A stretch of DNA of 64,000 nt. Origin: AP-15 sp963772965. Its GTDB lineage: Bacteria; Pseudomonadota; Alphaproteobacteria; ATCC43930; CGMCC-115725. Positions 53,288 to 61,857 of this stretch are shown here, piece by piece. Made by a program: the position numbers and the translations under genes. The notes under the pieces were generated by a model. That model searched no databases and was not told the origin of the DNA. It worked only from the letters and a program-made list of their open reading frames with translations. Each line of letters opens with the position of its first letter. The stretch's first letter is position 1. Where the stretch lies: assembly GCA_963772965.1 (NCBI GenBank), contig CAVYZU010000006.1, positions 124,001 through 188,000 on the forward strand. The letters run 5' to 3'.

Positions 53288-53743
53288 CTAACCCTCTGAC
53301 GGGCCCGTTAAAGTCTTGGTCATCAGAAACCAAGTCGGGGCTGGCGGATCAGCATCGAGTTGGGCGAGCACCTCCCACCCTTGACGCTTGTAAAAACCCG
53401 GGGCTTGGAACGAGAGAGTCGTCAGCAATGCCCGGCTGCAGCCGCGCCTTCTTCCCTCCTCCTCGGCCGCCTTGATGATCCTGCTGCCGAGCCCCTGCTT
53501 GCGCAGGCTTTCGGGCAGGAAGAAGCGATCGATGCGAAGAAGCCCAAATGATGTTCCGCCGAGCAGCCCGCCGACGACTTCGCCGGTCGAAGGATCGGAG
53601 ACCAGGATCGCCAGCGGCCGTTGATCGCGATACCCCGCCTTCTCCAGATTGTAGGCGCTGAGCCCGTCGCGGATCACCGCCTCGTCCTCAGGATCGGGGG
53701 CATCGGTAACCACAAACCTCGCTGTTTCTGCTTCCGATGTCAT
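53288..53743 (-). CDS. GNAT-family N-acetyltransferase
   Basis: The protein has 151 residues from the ATG at 53741-53743. The GNAT acetyl-CoA site appears as FLPESLRKQGLGSRIIKAAE then EEGRRRGCSRALLTTLSFQA, followed by GFYKRQGWEVLAQL. It will acetylate an amine substrate that cannot be predicted. The in-frame extension upstream is basic and unconserved. It lies 29 bp from the next gene on the same strand. Confidence 0.85.
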   Translation of the reverse strand: MTSEAETARFVVTDAPDPEDEAVIRDGLSAYNLEKAGYRDQRPLAILVSDPSTGEVVGGLLGGTSFGLLRIDRFFLPESLRKQGLGSRIIKAAEEEGRRRGCSRALLTTLSFQAPGFYKRQGWEVLAQLDADPPAPTWFLMTKTLTGPSEG

Positions 53744-53772
53744 CGCGTAAGCCTCCCAAAATTTTGCGGTTT

Positions 53773-54495
53773 TTAGCTGCAGCCCGAATGAGCCGCTTCG
53801 AGCGGGCTTAGCGTCTCGGCGACCGGTTCGATCAACGACGGGTTGTTGTTCTTGACATTGCCGACGCGCCGGCTGACCGGCCACATCACCAAATCGTTCG
53901 CCGGATAGGGAACGAGCAATGCCTTCAGCCGTCCGGGATCAGCGGGTGTCTCGCCGAGCCATAACGGCCAGTGTTCCGGAGCGAGAATGACCGGCATGCG
54001 GTCATGTAACGGCGCCAAGAGTTCGTTCGGTTCGGTTGTGATGATCGTGAAGCTGCGCACGCGTTCGCCGTCGGGCGATCGCCAGCTATCCCACAACCCC
54101 GCCATCGCCATCAGCCGGCCGTCGGAGAGCGCCACCGCATAAGGCTGCCGCTCTTTGCCAAGCTTTTTCCATTCGTAAAAGCTGTCGAGCGGCACGAGAC
54201 ACCGCCGCCGCTGAAACGGCTCGCGGAAGGCAGGCCGGGTGTCGATGCCCTCGGCTTTCGCGTTAAAGGTCGAATAGCCGATCTTGATGTCCTTTGCCCA
54301 ATACGGCACGAGACCCCAGCGCAGCACATCGAGGCTGCGCTCTCCGGCTCGCGGATCATAGCGGATAACCGGCAGCGGGTCAGTCGGTGCCAGGTTCCAA
54401 GTCGGCGGGAAATTGGGTGTCGGTCGCTCTGGCGGGATCGAAAACACGAGTTTGATCTCGCTGACATCGGAAGAAAGGCGCGCTCGCCCGCACAT
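53773..54495 (-). CDS. SRAP-domain protein (YedK/HMCES-like)
   Basis: The protein has 240 residues from the ATG at 54493-54495, which leaves Cys 2 at the N-terminus (MCGRARLSS) as required for the family's catalytic thiazolidine linkage. Other signatures are NLAPTDPLPVI, RWGLVPYWAKD, NAKAEGIDTRPAFRE, CLVPLDSFYEWKK and ILAPEHWPLWLGE. SRAP proteins crosslink to abasic sites in single-stranded DNA and protect them during replication. The upstream in-frame ATG would bury Cys 2 and is rejected. Confidence 0.93.
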   Translation of the reverse strand: MCGRARLSSDVSEIKLVFSIPPERPTPNFPPTWNLAPTDPLPVIRYDPRAGERSLDVLRWGLVPYWAKDIKIGYSTFNAKAEGIDTRPAFREPFQRRRCLVPLDSFYEWKKLGKERQPYAVALSDGRLMAMAGLWDSWRSPDGERVRSFTIITTEPNELLAPLHDRMPVILAPEHWPLWLGETPADPGRLKALLVPYPANDLVMWPVSRRVGNVKNNNPSLIEPVAETLSPLEAAHSGCS

Positions 54496-54708
54496 AGCTC
54501 GCAATCTGCAACGCAGCGCCAAATGCCGCAAGACCGCCTCTCTGCGGTGGGTCTGCCGGCCGGGGGCCGATGTCCACTTCCCGAGCCAACGCGATGTAGG
54601 GGGCCCCGCTTCGGCGCTGGTCCGCGACCGTGAGACCAAGTAGGTTCGGGGACGTGCGCCGGCAAACCCGCCAACATTGGGTCGTGGCGTTTGGCCGGGA
54701 GGATTACG

Positions 54709-55002
54709 ATGCGTTTTAGTCGAGTGATGGGTTCGGTAGCACTCGCCGCCGGGCTTGCCGCATTACCACTCTCGCCCGCCGCGGCGCAATACTATCCGCC
54801 TCCGTGCTCACCGTTTCCATTGTTCTGGCCATTCTGCGTGGTGGGTGCTGTCGTCGGCGTCGCGGCGACGATCGTCACAGCCCCGATCCGAGCGATTGTC
54901 GGGCCGCCGTACCCCTATGGTTATTACGGACCACCGCCTTATCCACCCCCGCCCGGATATTACCCGCCGGGAAATTACGGCCCATATTACGGCCCGCGAT
55001 GA
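54709..55002 (+). CDS. Secreted Pro/Tyr/Gly-rich protein, 97 aa
   Basis: The ATG at 54709 follows GGGAGG. A signal peptide (SVALAAGLAALPLSPAAA) is followed by a hydrophobic stretch (FPLFWPFCVVGAVVGVAATI) and a low-complexity tail dominated by YYGPPPYPPPPGYYPP-type repeats. Such small proteins are common in alphaproteobacteria and may act at the cell envelope. No enzymatic role is suggested. Confidence 0.65.
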   Translation: MRFSRVMGSVALAAGLAALPLSPAAAQYYPPPCSPFPLFWPFCVVGAVVGVAATIVTAPIRAIVGPPYPYGYYGPPPYPPPPGYYPPGNYGPYYGPR

Positions 55003-55169
55003 ACGAGCCTCAGCCGTGACGACGTACGCGAGCCAAGGAGACTTGGCCCTTTCTGGCTGATAGCCGGCTGCGTCGGCGCCCAGTCGGTATCGGCTTTTCG
55101 CGCAAGCCTTAGGCTTCACCCGCTGTACCGGGTCCGCTATCGTTGTCTTGACACTGTCGGGGAAGCGTG

Positions 55170-56789
55170 ATGACAACGGCGGAAGAGACTTACGACTTCA
55201 TTGTGACCGGGGCCGGTTCGGCGGGCTGCGCGGTGGCAGGCCGGCTTAGCGAATCCGGAAAATATCGCGTGCTGCTACTCGAGGCAGGCGGCCGCGACAG
55301 CAACCCCTGGATCCACATCCCGCTCGGCTACACCAAAACGTTTACCAACCCGCAAGTGAATTGGATGTTCGAGAGCGAGCCGGAAAAGGGGCTCAACAAC
55401 CGGACACTCTATCAGCCGCGTGGCAAGGTGTTAGGCGGCACCAGCTCGATCAACGGCATGGTTTATATGCGCGGCACCTCGACAGATTACGACGGCTGGC
55501 GGCAGCGCGGCTGCGAAGGCTGGGATTGGGATTCGGTCTTGCCGTTTTTCAAAAAGGCTGAAGACCAGGAACGCGGCCCCGACGAGTTCCACGGCACCGG
55601 GGGGCCCTTGCATGTGTCAAACCCGGTGCGCTCGCCGCTCGCCGACGCAATGGTCCAAGCCGCGATCGAGGCCGGCATCCCGGCCAACGACGATTTCAAC
55701 GGCGCCCGCCAGGAAGGTGTCGGCTATTATCAGACGACGACCAGCAACCGGCGGCGATGGAGTTCGGCCCGGGCTTATCTCGGCGCGGCCCGCGGCCGAC
55801 AAAATTTGACGGTGGCGACCAACGCGCACGCGACCCGCATCTTGTTCGAGAACGGCCGTGCCGTGGGCGTCGAGTATCAGACGCCGGACGGGCGCAAAAC
55901 TGCGCGGGCGCGCGGTGAGATCGTCGTCTCAGGCGGTGTCTACGGCTCACCGCAATTGCTGCAGCTTTCGGGGCTAGGCCCGGCCGACCTGTCGACTGAG
56001 TTTGGCATTCCGGTCGTGCGCGACATGCCGGGAGTTGGCGGACACCTGCACGATCATTTTAACACTTACCTGGTGTTCCGCTGCCCGCAGAAGGTTACCG
56101 TCAACGACATGGCGCGCAGCCCGCTGCTTAAGGTCAAGGCCGCTGCACAGTACGCGATGAGCCGCTCCGGCCATCTTTCGAATGCCGGAATTTACGCCGG
56201 CGCTCTGGTCCGGACCGACCCGCGCCTCGAGCAGCCCGATCTGCAGATCAACATGTCCGGCTGGAGCGCGATCGAGCGGCTGCGCACCGGGATCAAACCT
56301 CACCCGTTCTCAGCCTTCACCTTCAGTCCGGTGCATCTGCGCCCAGACGGCCGCGGCACAGTACGGATCAAGAGCCCTGATCCGTTGGCGCCACCCGCGA
56401 TCCAGTTCAATTTTCTGGCGAGCGACGCCGACTTCCAGGCGCTGATCTACGGTATGCGGCTCAGCCGCAAGATCGCCGCGCAGCCGGCGCTGAAACCGTT
56501 CGTCGTCGAAGAAGTTCTGCCCGGCCCACAATGCGAAAGCGAGGCCGACATGATCGAGGAGATCCGCGTCCGCGGTGTCTCCAACCTGCATCCGGTCGGC
56601 ACCTGCCGCATGGGCCGCGAGGTTGACGCAGTGGTCGATCCGCGGCTGCGGGTTTACGGCGTCCAAGGGCTACGGGTTGCCGACGCCTCGATCATGCCGC
56701 AAGTGCCGGGCGGCAACACTAATGCCCCGTCGATCATGATCGGCGAAAAATGCGCCGCCATGGTTCTAGAAGACGCGAGGGCGGCGTGA
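55170..56789 (+). CDS. GMC-family oxidoreductase (choline dehydrogenase-like)
   Basis: The protein has 539 residues from the ATG at 55170 (a GTG lies three bases earlier). The FAD-binding N-terminus is IVTGAGSAGCAVAGRL, followed by the GMC signatures GKVLGGTSSINGMVYMRGT and GEIVVSGGVYGSPQLLQLSG. The catalytic His-Asn pair is expected around NLHPVGTCRMG and VPGGNTNAPSIMIGEKCA near the C-terminus. It oxidises an alcohol such as choline or an aliphatic alcohol. It is a stand-alone gene; the substrate is not clear. Confidence 0.88.
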   Translation: MTTAEETYDFIVTGAGSAGCAVAGRLSESGKYRVLLLEAGGRDSNPWIHIPLGYTKTFTNPQVNWMFESEPEKGLNNRTLYQPRGKVLGGTSSINGMVYMRGTSTDYDGWRQRGCEGWDWDSVLPFFKKAEDQERGPDEFHGTGGPLHVSNPVRSPLADAMVQAAIEAGIPANDDFNGARQEGVGYYQTTTSNRRRWSSARAYLGAARGRQNLTVATNAHATRILFENGRAVGVEYQTPDGRKTARARGEIVVSGGVYGSPQLLQLSGLGPADLSTEFGIPVVRDMPGVGGHLHDHFNTYLVFRCPQKVTVNDMARSPLLKVKAAAQYAMSRSGHLSNAGIYAGALVRTDPRLEQPDLQINMSGWSAIERLRTGIKPHPFSAFTFSPVHLRPDGRGTVRIKSPDPLAPPAIQFNFLASDADFQALIYGMRLSRKIAAQPALKPFVVEEVLPGPQCESEADMIEEIRVRGVSNLHPVGTCRMGREVDAVVDPRLRVYGVQGLRVADASIMPQVPGGNTNAPSIMIGEKCAAMVLEDARAA

Positions 56790-56839
56790 CCACTAATCAG
56801 GATCGGGGCCGACTTTAACGCGATCGGTCCGGAGGAGGC

Positions 56840-57217
56840 ATGGCGGAGGAGATCATTCCCGAAGGAGTTCGGGACTTCATCCTCCAATATATCGATTCGA
56901 TTACGCAATTGGAGGCGCTGCTGCTCCTGCGCGCCAACCCAGATGAGCGCTGGACTCTCGCCAGCACGACAAAACGGCTTTACGCGAGCGAGCGCGATGT
57001 CGAGTTCGTGCTATCACGCCTGACGACTGATGGTTTGCTGCGCAACGAGGCGGGTATTTACCGCTACGATCCCTCCTCGCTGGAGACGCGGGCATTAATT
57101 GACCAGCTCGCGCAAATCTATGCCAGGCATCTTATTCCAGTGACCAACTTGATCCATGCAAAAGAGCGGCGGATTCGAGAGTTCGCCGATGCTTTCAAAT
57201 TCAGGAGAGATCGCTAG
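56840..57217 (+). CDS. Helical, possibly winged-helix regulatory protein, 125 aa
   Basis: The N-terminal 80 residues look like a winged helix: QLEALLLLRANPDERWTLAS, TKRLYASERDVEFVLSRL and a short wing TDGLLRNEAGIYRYDP. The rest is a long helix with many Arg and Lys. It precedes two small membrane-protein genes of the same type, the first starting two bp later, so the three appear to form one operon. The function is unknown; a regulator of the membrane genes is possible. Confidence 0.6.
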   Translation: MAEEIIPEGVRDFILQYIDSITQLEALLLLRANPDERWTLASTTKRLYASERDVEFVLSRLTTDGLLRNEAGIYRYDPSSLETRALIDQLAQIYARHLIPVTNLIHAKERRIREFADAFKFRRDR

Positions 57218-57218
57218 C

Positions 57219-57479
57219 ATGGCCGCAGCAATCGTCTACAGCCTTTGCGCGCTGACCGCGCTTTGCTGTACTTGGTTGTTGCTCAAGGCCCATCGTCGGC
57301 GGCGCTCGCGGCTGCTGTTATGGAGCGGCCTTGCCTTCGCCGGCCTGACCCTCAACAATGTGCTGCTGGTGCTCGATAAACTCGTGTTCCTACAAAGCGA
57401 CCTTTCGCTGCTGCGTACCTCGGTTGCGCTAGCCGCAATGCTGGTGCTGCTGTACGGGCTAATTTGGGGAACGGAATAA
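57219..57479 (+). CDS. Small membrane protein (DUF5985-like), 86 aa
   Basis: The ATG at 57219 follows GGAGAG. Three transmembrane segments are visible (AAIVYSLCALTALCCTWLLL, LLWSGLAFAGLTLNNVLLVL and VALAAMLVLLYGLIWG). The middle segment and charge pattern resemble DUF5985 proteins, which usually occur in pairs. The stop overlaps the next start (TAATG), so the two are co-translated. Start at 57219 avoids overlap with the upstream gene. Confidence 0.65.
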   Translation: MAAAIVYSLCALTALCCTWLLLKAHRRRRSRLLLWSGLAFAGLTLNNVLLVLDKLVFLQSDLSLLRTSVALAAMLVLLYGLIWGTE

Positions 57480-57754
57480 TGACTTCTTTGAATGCGGTTC
57501 TGACAGGCGCAGTGGCGATGGCCTCGCTGGTTGCGGCGGGATTCTTTCTGCGCTTCTGGCGCCAGACGGGCGACAGCCTTTTCCGATCCTTCGCAATCGC
57601 CTTTGCCATTGATGCCGGCTCGCGGTTCGCGCTGGGGCTGCGTCCGGGGTCGGCAGAGACAGAGCCCTACTTCTTCGTCCCGCGGTTGTTTATGTTCGGC
57701 CTGATAATTGTCGCGATCATCCATAAGAACCGACCGGGCAGCGCTGCGGGCTGA
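57479..57754 (+). CDS. Small membrane protein (DUF5985-like), 91 aa
   Basis: The ATG overlaps the preceding TAA. Transmembrane segments include VLTGAVAMASLVAAGFFLRF, FAIAFAIDAGSRFALGL and VPRLFMFGLIIVAIIH, with a charged linker FWRQTGDSLFRSF. It resembles the gene just upstream and the DUF5985 family. Their pairing suggests a heteromeric membrane complex of unknown function. Confidence 0.65.
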   Translation: MTSLNAVLTGAVAMASLVAAGFFLRFWRQTGDSLFRSFAIAFAIDAGSRFALGLRPGSAETEPYFFVPRLFMFGLIIVAIIHKNRPGSAAG

Positions 57755-57892
57755 TGCCGGACGGCGCCACCGCGGGCTATCTCAATTTTTCCTTGAAAAC
57801 TCTGATCGACAACTTGGCTGCGCGACGACCCTCGGATGGCTCAGGACCGACCCGCACTAAGCGCAGAGCGGGAAGGGTTGCTCAGCGTCGGA

Positions 57893-60385
57893 TCACACCG
57901 GGACGTTCCAGATGTCGCGGGCGTAGCCGGCGATCGTGCGGTCGGAGGAGAACCAACCCATGCCCGCGATGTTCATGATCGCCATGCGGCCCCAGCGGTC
58001 GCGCTCGCGCCACAAATCGTCTATTTCAAGCTGAGCGGCGCGGTACGCGGCAAAATCCTCGGCCACCATAAAACGGTCGCCATATCTGATCCGGTTTGCG
58101 AGCCCGCTAAAGCGATACTGATCGTCGGGCGACAACGCCCCGGCGTCCAACGCTTGAATGACCGCGGCAAGTTCGGGGGAGGCGGTGATTGCGGCGGTGG
58201 CATCGAGCCCGTTGCGGCTGCGTTCAGCAACTTCTTCGGCGCGTAAGCCAAAAATGACAATGTTCTCGGCGCCGACCCGGTCGCGGATTTCGACATTGGC
58301 GCCATCGAGTGTGCCGATCGTCAGGGCTCCGTTCAGCGCTAATTTCATGTTGCCGGTGCCGGAAGCCTCCATCCCCGCGGTCGAGATCTGCTCTGACAGG
58401 TCGGCCGCCGGAATGATGCGTTCGGCGAGGCTCACATTGTAGTTCGGAATAAAAACCAGCTTCAGCCGGTCTTCGACCACCGGGTCGTTATTGATGATCT
58501 GTGCTGCATCGTTGGCAAGCTTGATGATCAGCTTGGCCTGGACATAGCTCGGGGCCGCCTTACCGGCAAAAATCTTGACGCGCGGCACCCAATCACGGCT
58601 TGGCTCCGCCAGGATAGCATAATAACGGGCAATCGTTTCCAGTAGATTGAGCAGTTGCCGCTTGTATTCGTGGATACGTTTGATTTGTACGTCGAATAAT
58701 GCCGCGGGGTCGAGCCGGAGCCCGAGCCGGTCGCGGATCAGCCGGACCAGGGCTCGCTTGTTCGCGTGCTTGACCGCAGCGAGCCGCCGGCGCAACTCGG
58801 AGTCCTCGGCGTGCTCGGTGAGGCGGCGCAAAGCCATTGGATCGTCGACGATTTCCGGGCCGCAGGCCTCCGCCAGCAAGGCGATCAGGGCCGGGTTCGC
58901 CTGATGCAGCCAGCGCCTGAAGGTAATGCCGTTGGTCTTGTCGATGATGCGGTCGGGATAGAACTGGTGAAATTCGCGGAACACGCTGCTGCGCATCAAC
59001 TCAGTATGGAGCACGGACACCCCGTTGACCCGATGCGAGCCCAAGAAGGCCAGATGGCCCATGCGTACCCGGCCGCCATGATTCGGATCAATCAGGGATA
59101 TCGTGGCGAGATCCTCTGGTCCGGTGCAGTCCCGTCGCCGAATTTCGGTTAAATGTTCGCGGTTAAGAGCATCGATGATGTCGAGGTGTCGCGGCAGCAG
59201 GCGCTCGAATAACGCCACCGGCCAGCTCTCCAATGCCTCAGGTAGCAACGAATGGTTGGTATAGGAGCAACAGGCCTGGGTGATGTGCCAAGCCGCGTTC
59301 CATGAAACGTTGTAGAGGTCCACGAGCACACGCATCATCTCAGCAATCGCGATCGCTGGATGAGTGTCGTTCAGCTGGATCGCCGCCTGTTGCGGCAAAC
59401 TGGCGATGTTGCCAAACGATCGGACGTGTCCGTGCACGAGGTCCTGGATCGACGCCGCGACAAAGAAATACTCTTGCCGCAGCCGGAGTTCCTGCCCGGC
59501 TGGCGTGTCGTCGCTCGGATACAAGATCTTGGAGATGGCTTCGGCGCGCGCCTGCTGCTCCAGTGCGGCGACATGATCGCCATCATTGAAGACATCGAGC
59601 CGCAGCGGATCAATTGCTCGCGCCGACCACAACCGCAGCAGGTTGACGTGCCGCCCGCGCCAGCCGACGATCGGGGTGTCGTAGGCCACGGCTTGGATCG
59701 TTTCATCGGGTAGCCAAACCACGCGAGTGCGGCCATTGACATCCGCATAGTCTACGCGTCCGCCATATTGAATGTCGTAGAGGATCTCAGGCCGCTCGAA
59801 CTCCCACGGGTTGCCAAAAGACAGCCAGTGCTCCGGGAATTCCTGTTGCCAGCCATCCTTGATGACCTGGCGGAACAGTCCGTGGTCATAGCGGATCCCG
59901 TAACCGCACGCCGGAATCCCGAGCGCCGACATGCTGTCCATAAAACAGGCCGCAAGCCGCCCTAGACCGCCATTGCCCAAGGCCGCATCGGGCTCGGCCA
60001 AGCGCATGCGATCGAGGTCGACTCCGAGATCACCGAGCGCCACGCGCACCGTTTCGGTCAGCCGCAAATTCTCGACGACGTCGCTGAAGAGCCGGCCGAT
60101 CAGAAATTCCAGCGACAAATAATAAACGCGCTTGCGCCCTTTCGCATGGCTCGCTCGCTCGGCCGCAAGCCAGCGGTGAATGACGCGGTCGCGCAGCGCG
60201 AGAGCAGTGGCGACAAACCAGTCGCGCTCGGTCGCGGTGGGCGCATGCTTGCCGACCGCCAAGGTCAGCTTTGCCAGCACCGTCGAAGAGAATTCGCGGA
60301 CATCTTCCTCTCGCGCCGGCATGTCGGGGATAGCTGGCAATAGCCCGTTTTCGTGCATCTCCTGTTCGCTTCTGCTCGATGTCAT
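57893..60385 (-). CDS. glgP: Glycogen/starch phosphorylase GlgP
   Basis: The protein has 830 residues from the ATG at 60383-60385. It is a typical GT35 phosphorylase: YYLSLEFLIGRLFSDVVENL, ALGNGGLGRLAACFMDSMSA, GVSVLHTELMRSSVF, HEYKRQLLNLLETI, FAGKAAPSYVQAKLIIKL and the PLP-Lys motif EASGTGNMKLALNGALTIGT. It releases glucose 1-phosphate from storage polysaccharide. No other glg gene is visible. Convergent end region with the DUF5985-like genes. Confidence 0.97.
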   Translation of the reverse strand: MTSSRSEQEMHENGLLPAIPDMPAREEDVREFSSTVLAKLTLAVGKHAPTATERDWFVATALALRDRVIHRWLAAERASHAKGRKRVYYLSLEFLIGRLFSDVVENLRLTETVRVALGDLGVDLDRMRLAEPDAALGNGGLGRLAACFMDSMSALGIPACGYGIRYDHGLFRQVIKDGWQQEFPEHWLSFGNPWEFERPEILYDIQYGGRVDYADVNGRTRVVWLPDETIQAVAYDTPIVGWRGRHVNLLRLWSARAIDPLRLDVFNDGDHVAALEQQARAEAISKILYPSDDTPAGQELRLRQEYFFVAASIQDLVHGHVRSFGNIASLPQQAAIQLNDTHPAIAIAEMMRVLVDLYNVSWNAAWHITQACCSYTNHSLLPEALESWPVALFERLLPRHLDIIDALNREHLTEIRRRDCTGPEDLATISLIDPNHGGRVRMGHLAFLGSHRVNGVSVLHTELMRSSVFREFHQFYPDRIIDKTNGITFRRWLHQANPALIALLAEACGPEIVDDPMALRRLTEHAEDSELRRRLAAVKHANKRALVRLIRDRLGLRLDPAALFDVQIKRIHEYKRQLLNLLETIARYYAILAEPSRDWVPRVKIFAGKAAPSYVQAKLIIKLANDAAQIINNDPVVEDRLKLVFIPNYNVSLAERIIPAADLSEQISTAGMEASGTGNMKLALNGALTIGTLDGANVEIRDRVGAENIVIFGLRAEEVAERSRNGLDATAAITASPELAAVIQALDAGALSPDDQYRFSGLANRIRYGDRFMVAEDFAAYRAAQLEIDDLWRERDRWGRMAIMNIAGMGWFSSDRTIAGYARDIWNVPV

Positions 60386-60614
60386 ATGAGAACTCTGACT
60401 TGTCAAATTTGCGTGTCGCAAGCCTCGCCGCGAGAATGATCCTCGTTGGCTAATGTCAACCGAGAGTTACGCCAGCAAAAGGGGGGGCGCAACGGCGTCG
60501 GACAGCGTCAAGCCGGTTCAGTGATCCGACTGGGGCCAATGGCGTTCCACGTCGGCGATCGTTACAATCATCGCGCGACCCCCCTGCCTCCCCTTCGCAC
60601 CGGAGAAAATTACG

Positions 60615-61754
60615 ATGCAATACAAAAGAATTTCGGCGGACTGCCACCTCGACATGCCTTGGCTGCCGGCCGAGTTGTTCGTCTCTGAAGCCAAGCGGGA
60701 GCTCAAAGAACGCATGCCCTACGTCGTGGTCGGTCCGGACGGCCCCCATTGGACGACCAAGGCCGGGGTTAATATGGGTCTGTGCGGGGGTGTCGGGTCG
60801 GTTGGGGGCAAGTTCGTGCCGGGCCAGAACTACCGGGTCGACAAGATGGCCGAGACCGGTCTGTACGATGACGGGCGGAAGGGCATCCGGCGCCCGGGCG
60901 ATCCTGACGAGCGCATCAAGGACATGGATCGCGACGGCGTCGACGCCGAAATCATCTTTGGCATTCTCGGCGTTGCTTCGCGCGTGCGCGATGCCGAAGC
61001 CGCGAACGAAATGCTGCGGATCTATAACGATTGGCTCAAGGATTTCTGCCGCCACCACCCCGACCGGCAAATCGGCCTCGCATGCCTCCCCTATGGCGAT
61101 GTCGAAGCTGCGGCGAAAGAGGTCTACCGCGTCGCCAAGCTCGGGCTCAAAGGGCTGGAACTGTCGTGTTCGTGGGATATGGAGCCGATGTGGCACCCTA
61201 TCTGGGAGCCGTTGTGGAAGGCGGTCAGCGACGTCCAACTGCCGTTGCACTTCCACACCTTTCCGGCGATGCCGGCAAGCGTGCGTCAGAGCCTGACCGG
61301 CGACTTGCGGCGCAAGGCGCAGTTCACTAGCGTCGCCGGGTTCCAGATGAACCTGATCAACATCATCGCTGCTGTTATCGGGGCTGGTGTTTTGGAACGT
61401 TACCCGAATTTGCGGCTTGGGTTTGGCGAGAGCGGGATAGGCTGGCTGCCCTATGCGCTCGATCGCATGGATTTCGAGTTTGAGGACCGGTTTCGCGACT
61501 TGATGAAGCTGAAACCCAGCGAATACTGGCGCCGTCAGTGCCGCGCGACGTTTCAATACGACCGGATCGGCGCCAAGCTCGTCGACGATATTGGGGTTGA
61601 GACACTGATGTGGGGCTCGGACTACCCGCATCCCGACGGCGTTTGGCCGGAATCGTCGAAATACATCGACGAGCAGTTCGCCGGTTTGCCCGCCGAAATG
61701 GTGCACAATATCACCTGTGAGAATGCCGGCAAATTCTACGGGCTGATCAACTAG
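60615..61754 (+). CDS. Amidohydrolase-family metal-dependent hydrolase
   Basis: The protein has 379 residues of the amidohydrolase_2 type, paralogous to the protein at 36245-37357. Shared features are ISADCHLDMP at the N-terminus, GVDAEIIFGILGVASRVRDA, LRLGFGESGIGWLPYALDRM and MWGSDYPHPDGVWPESSKY. A decarboxylase or C-C hydrolase of aromatic catabolism is possible. The purine-rich sequence GGAGAAAATTACG precedes the ATG. It ends at a strong hairpin shared with pleD. Confidence 0.85.
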   Translation: MQYKRISADCHLDMPWLPAELFVSEAKRELKERMPYVVVGPDGPHWTTKAGVNMGLCGGVGSVGGKFVPGQNYRVDKMAETGLYDDGRKGIRRPGDPDERIKDMDRDGVDAEIIFGILGVASRVRDAEAANEMLRIYNDWLKDFCRHHPDRQIGLACLPYGDVEAAAKEVYRVAKLGLKGLELSCSWDMEPMWHPIWEPLWKAVSDVQLPLHFHTFPAMPASVRQSLTGDLRRKAQFTSVAGFQMNLINIIAAVIGAGVLERYPNLRLGFGESGIGWLPYALDRMDFEFEDRFRDLMKLKPSEYWRRQCRATFQYDRIGAKLVDDIGVETLMWGSDYPHPDGVWPESSKYIDEQFAGLPAEMVHNITCENAGKFYGLIN

Positions 61755-61766
61755 CCCGGCTTCCGT

Positions 61767-61796
61767 TTCCTTCTTCCCGCAAGCGGGGAGAAGGAA
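61767..61796. terminator. Long hairpin between convergent amidohydrolase and pleD
   Basis: TTCCTTCTTCCCGC and GCGGGGAGAAGGAA form a 14-bp stem with one T/G wobble and a two-base loop. It lies between the two convergent gene ends, where a bidirectional terminator is expected. There is no clear U-run on either side. Confidence 0.5.
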
Positions 61797-61857
61797 CAAA
61801 CCCGGCGGCAAATTCCTGGTCGATATTTGGCGAATAACCGCGGCGCCTAGCTGCTGA

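Noticed and set aside
57754..57978. 74-aa ORF after the DUF5985-like pair
   Set aside because: It is Arg-rich, overlaps the end of glgP in antisense and has no recognisable motif.
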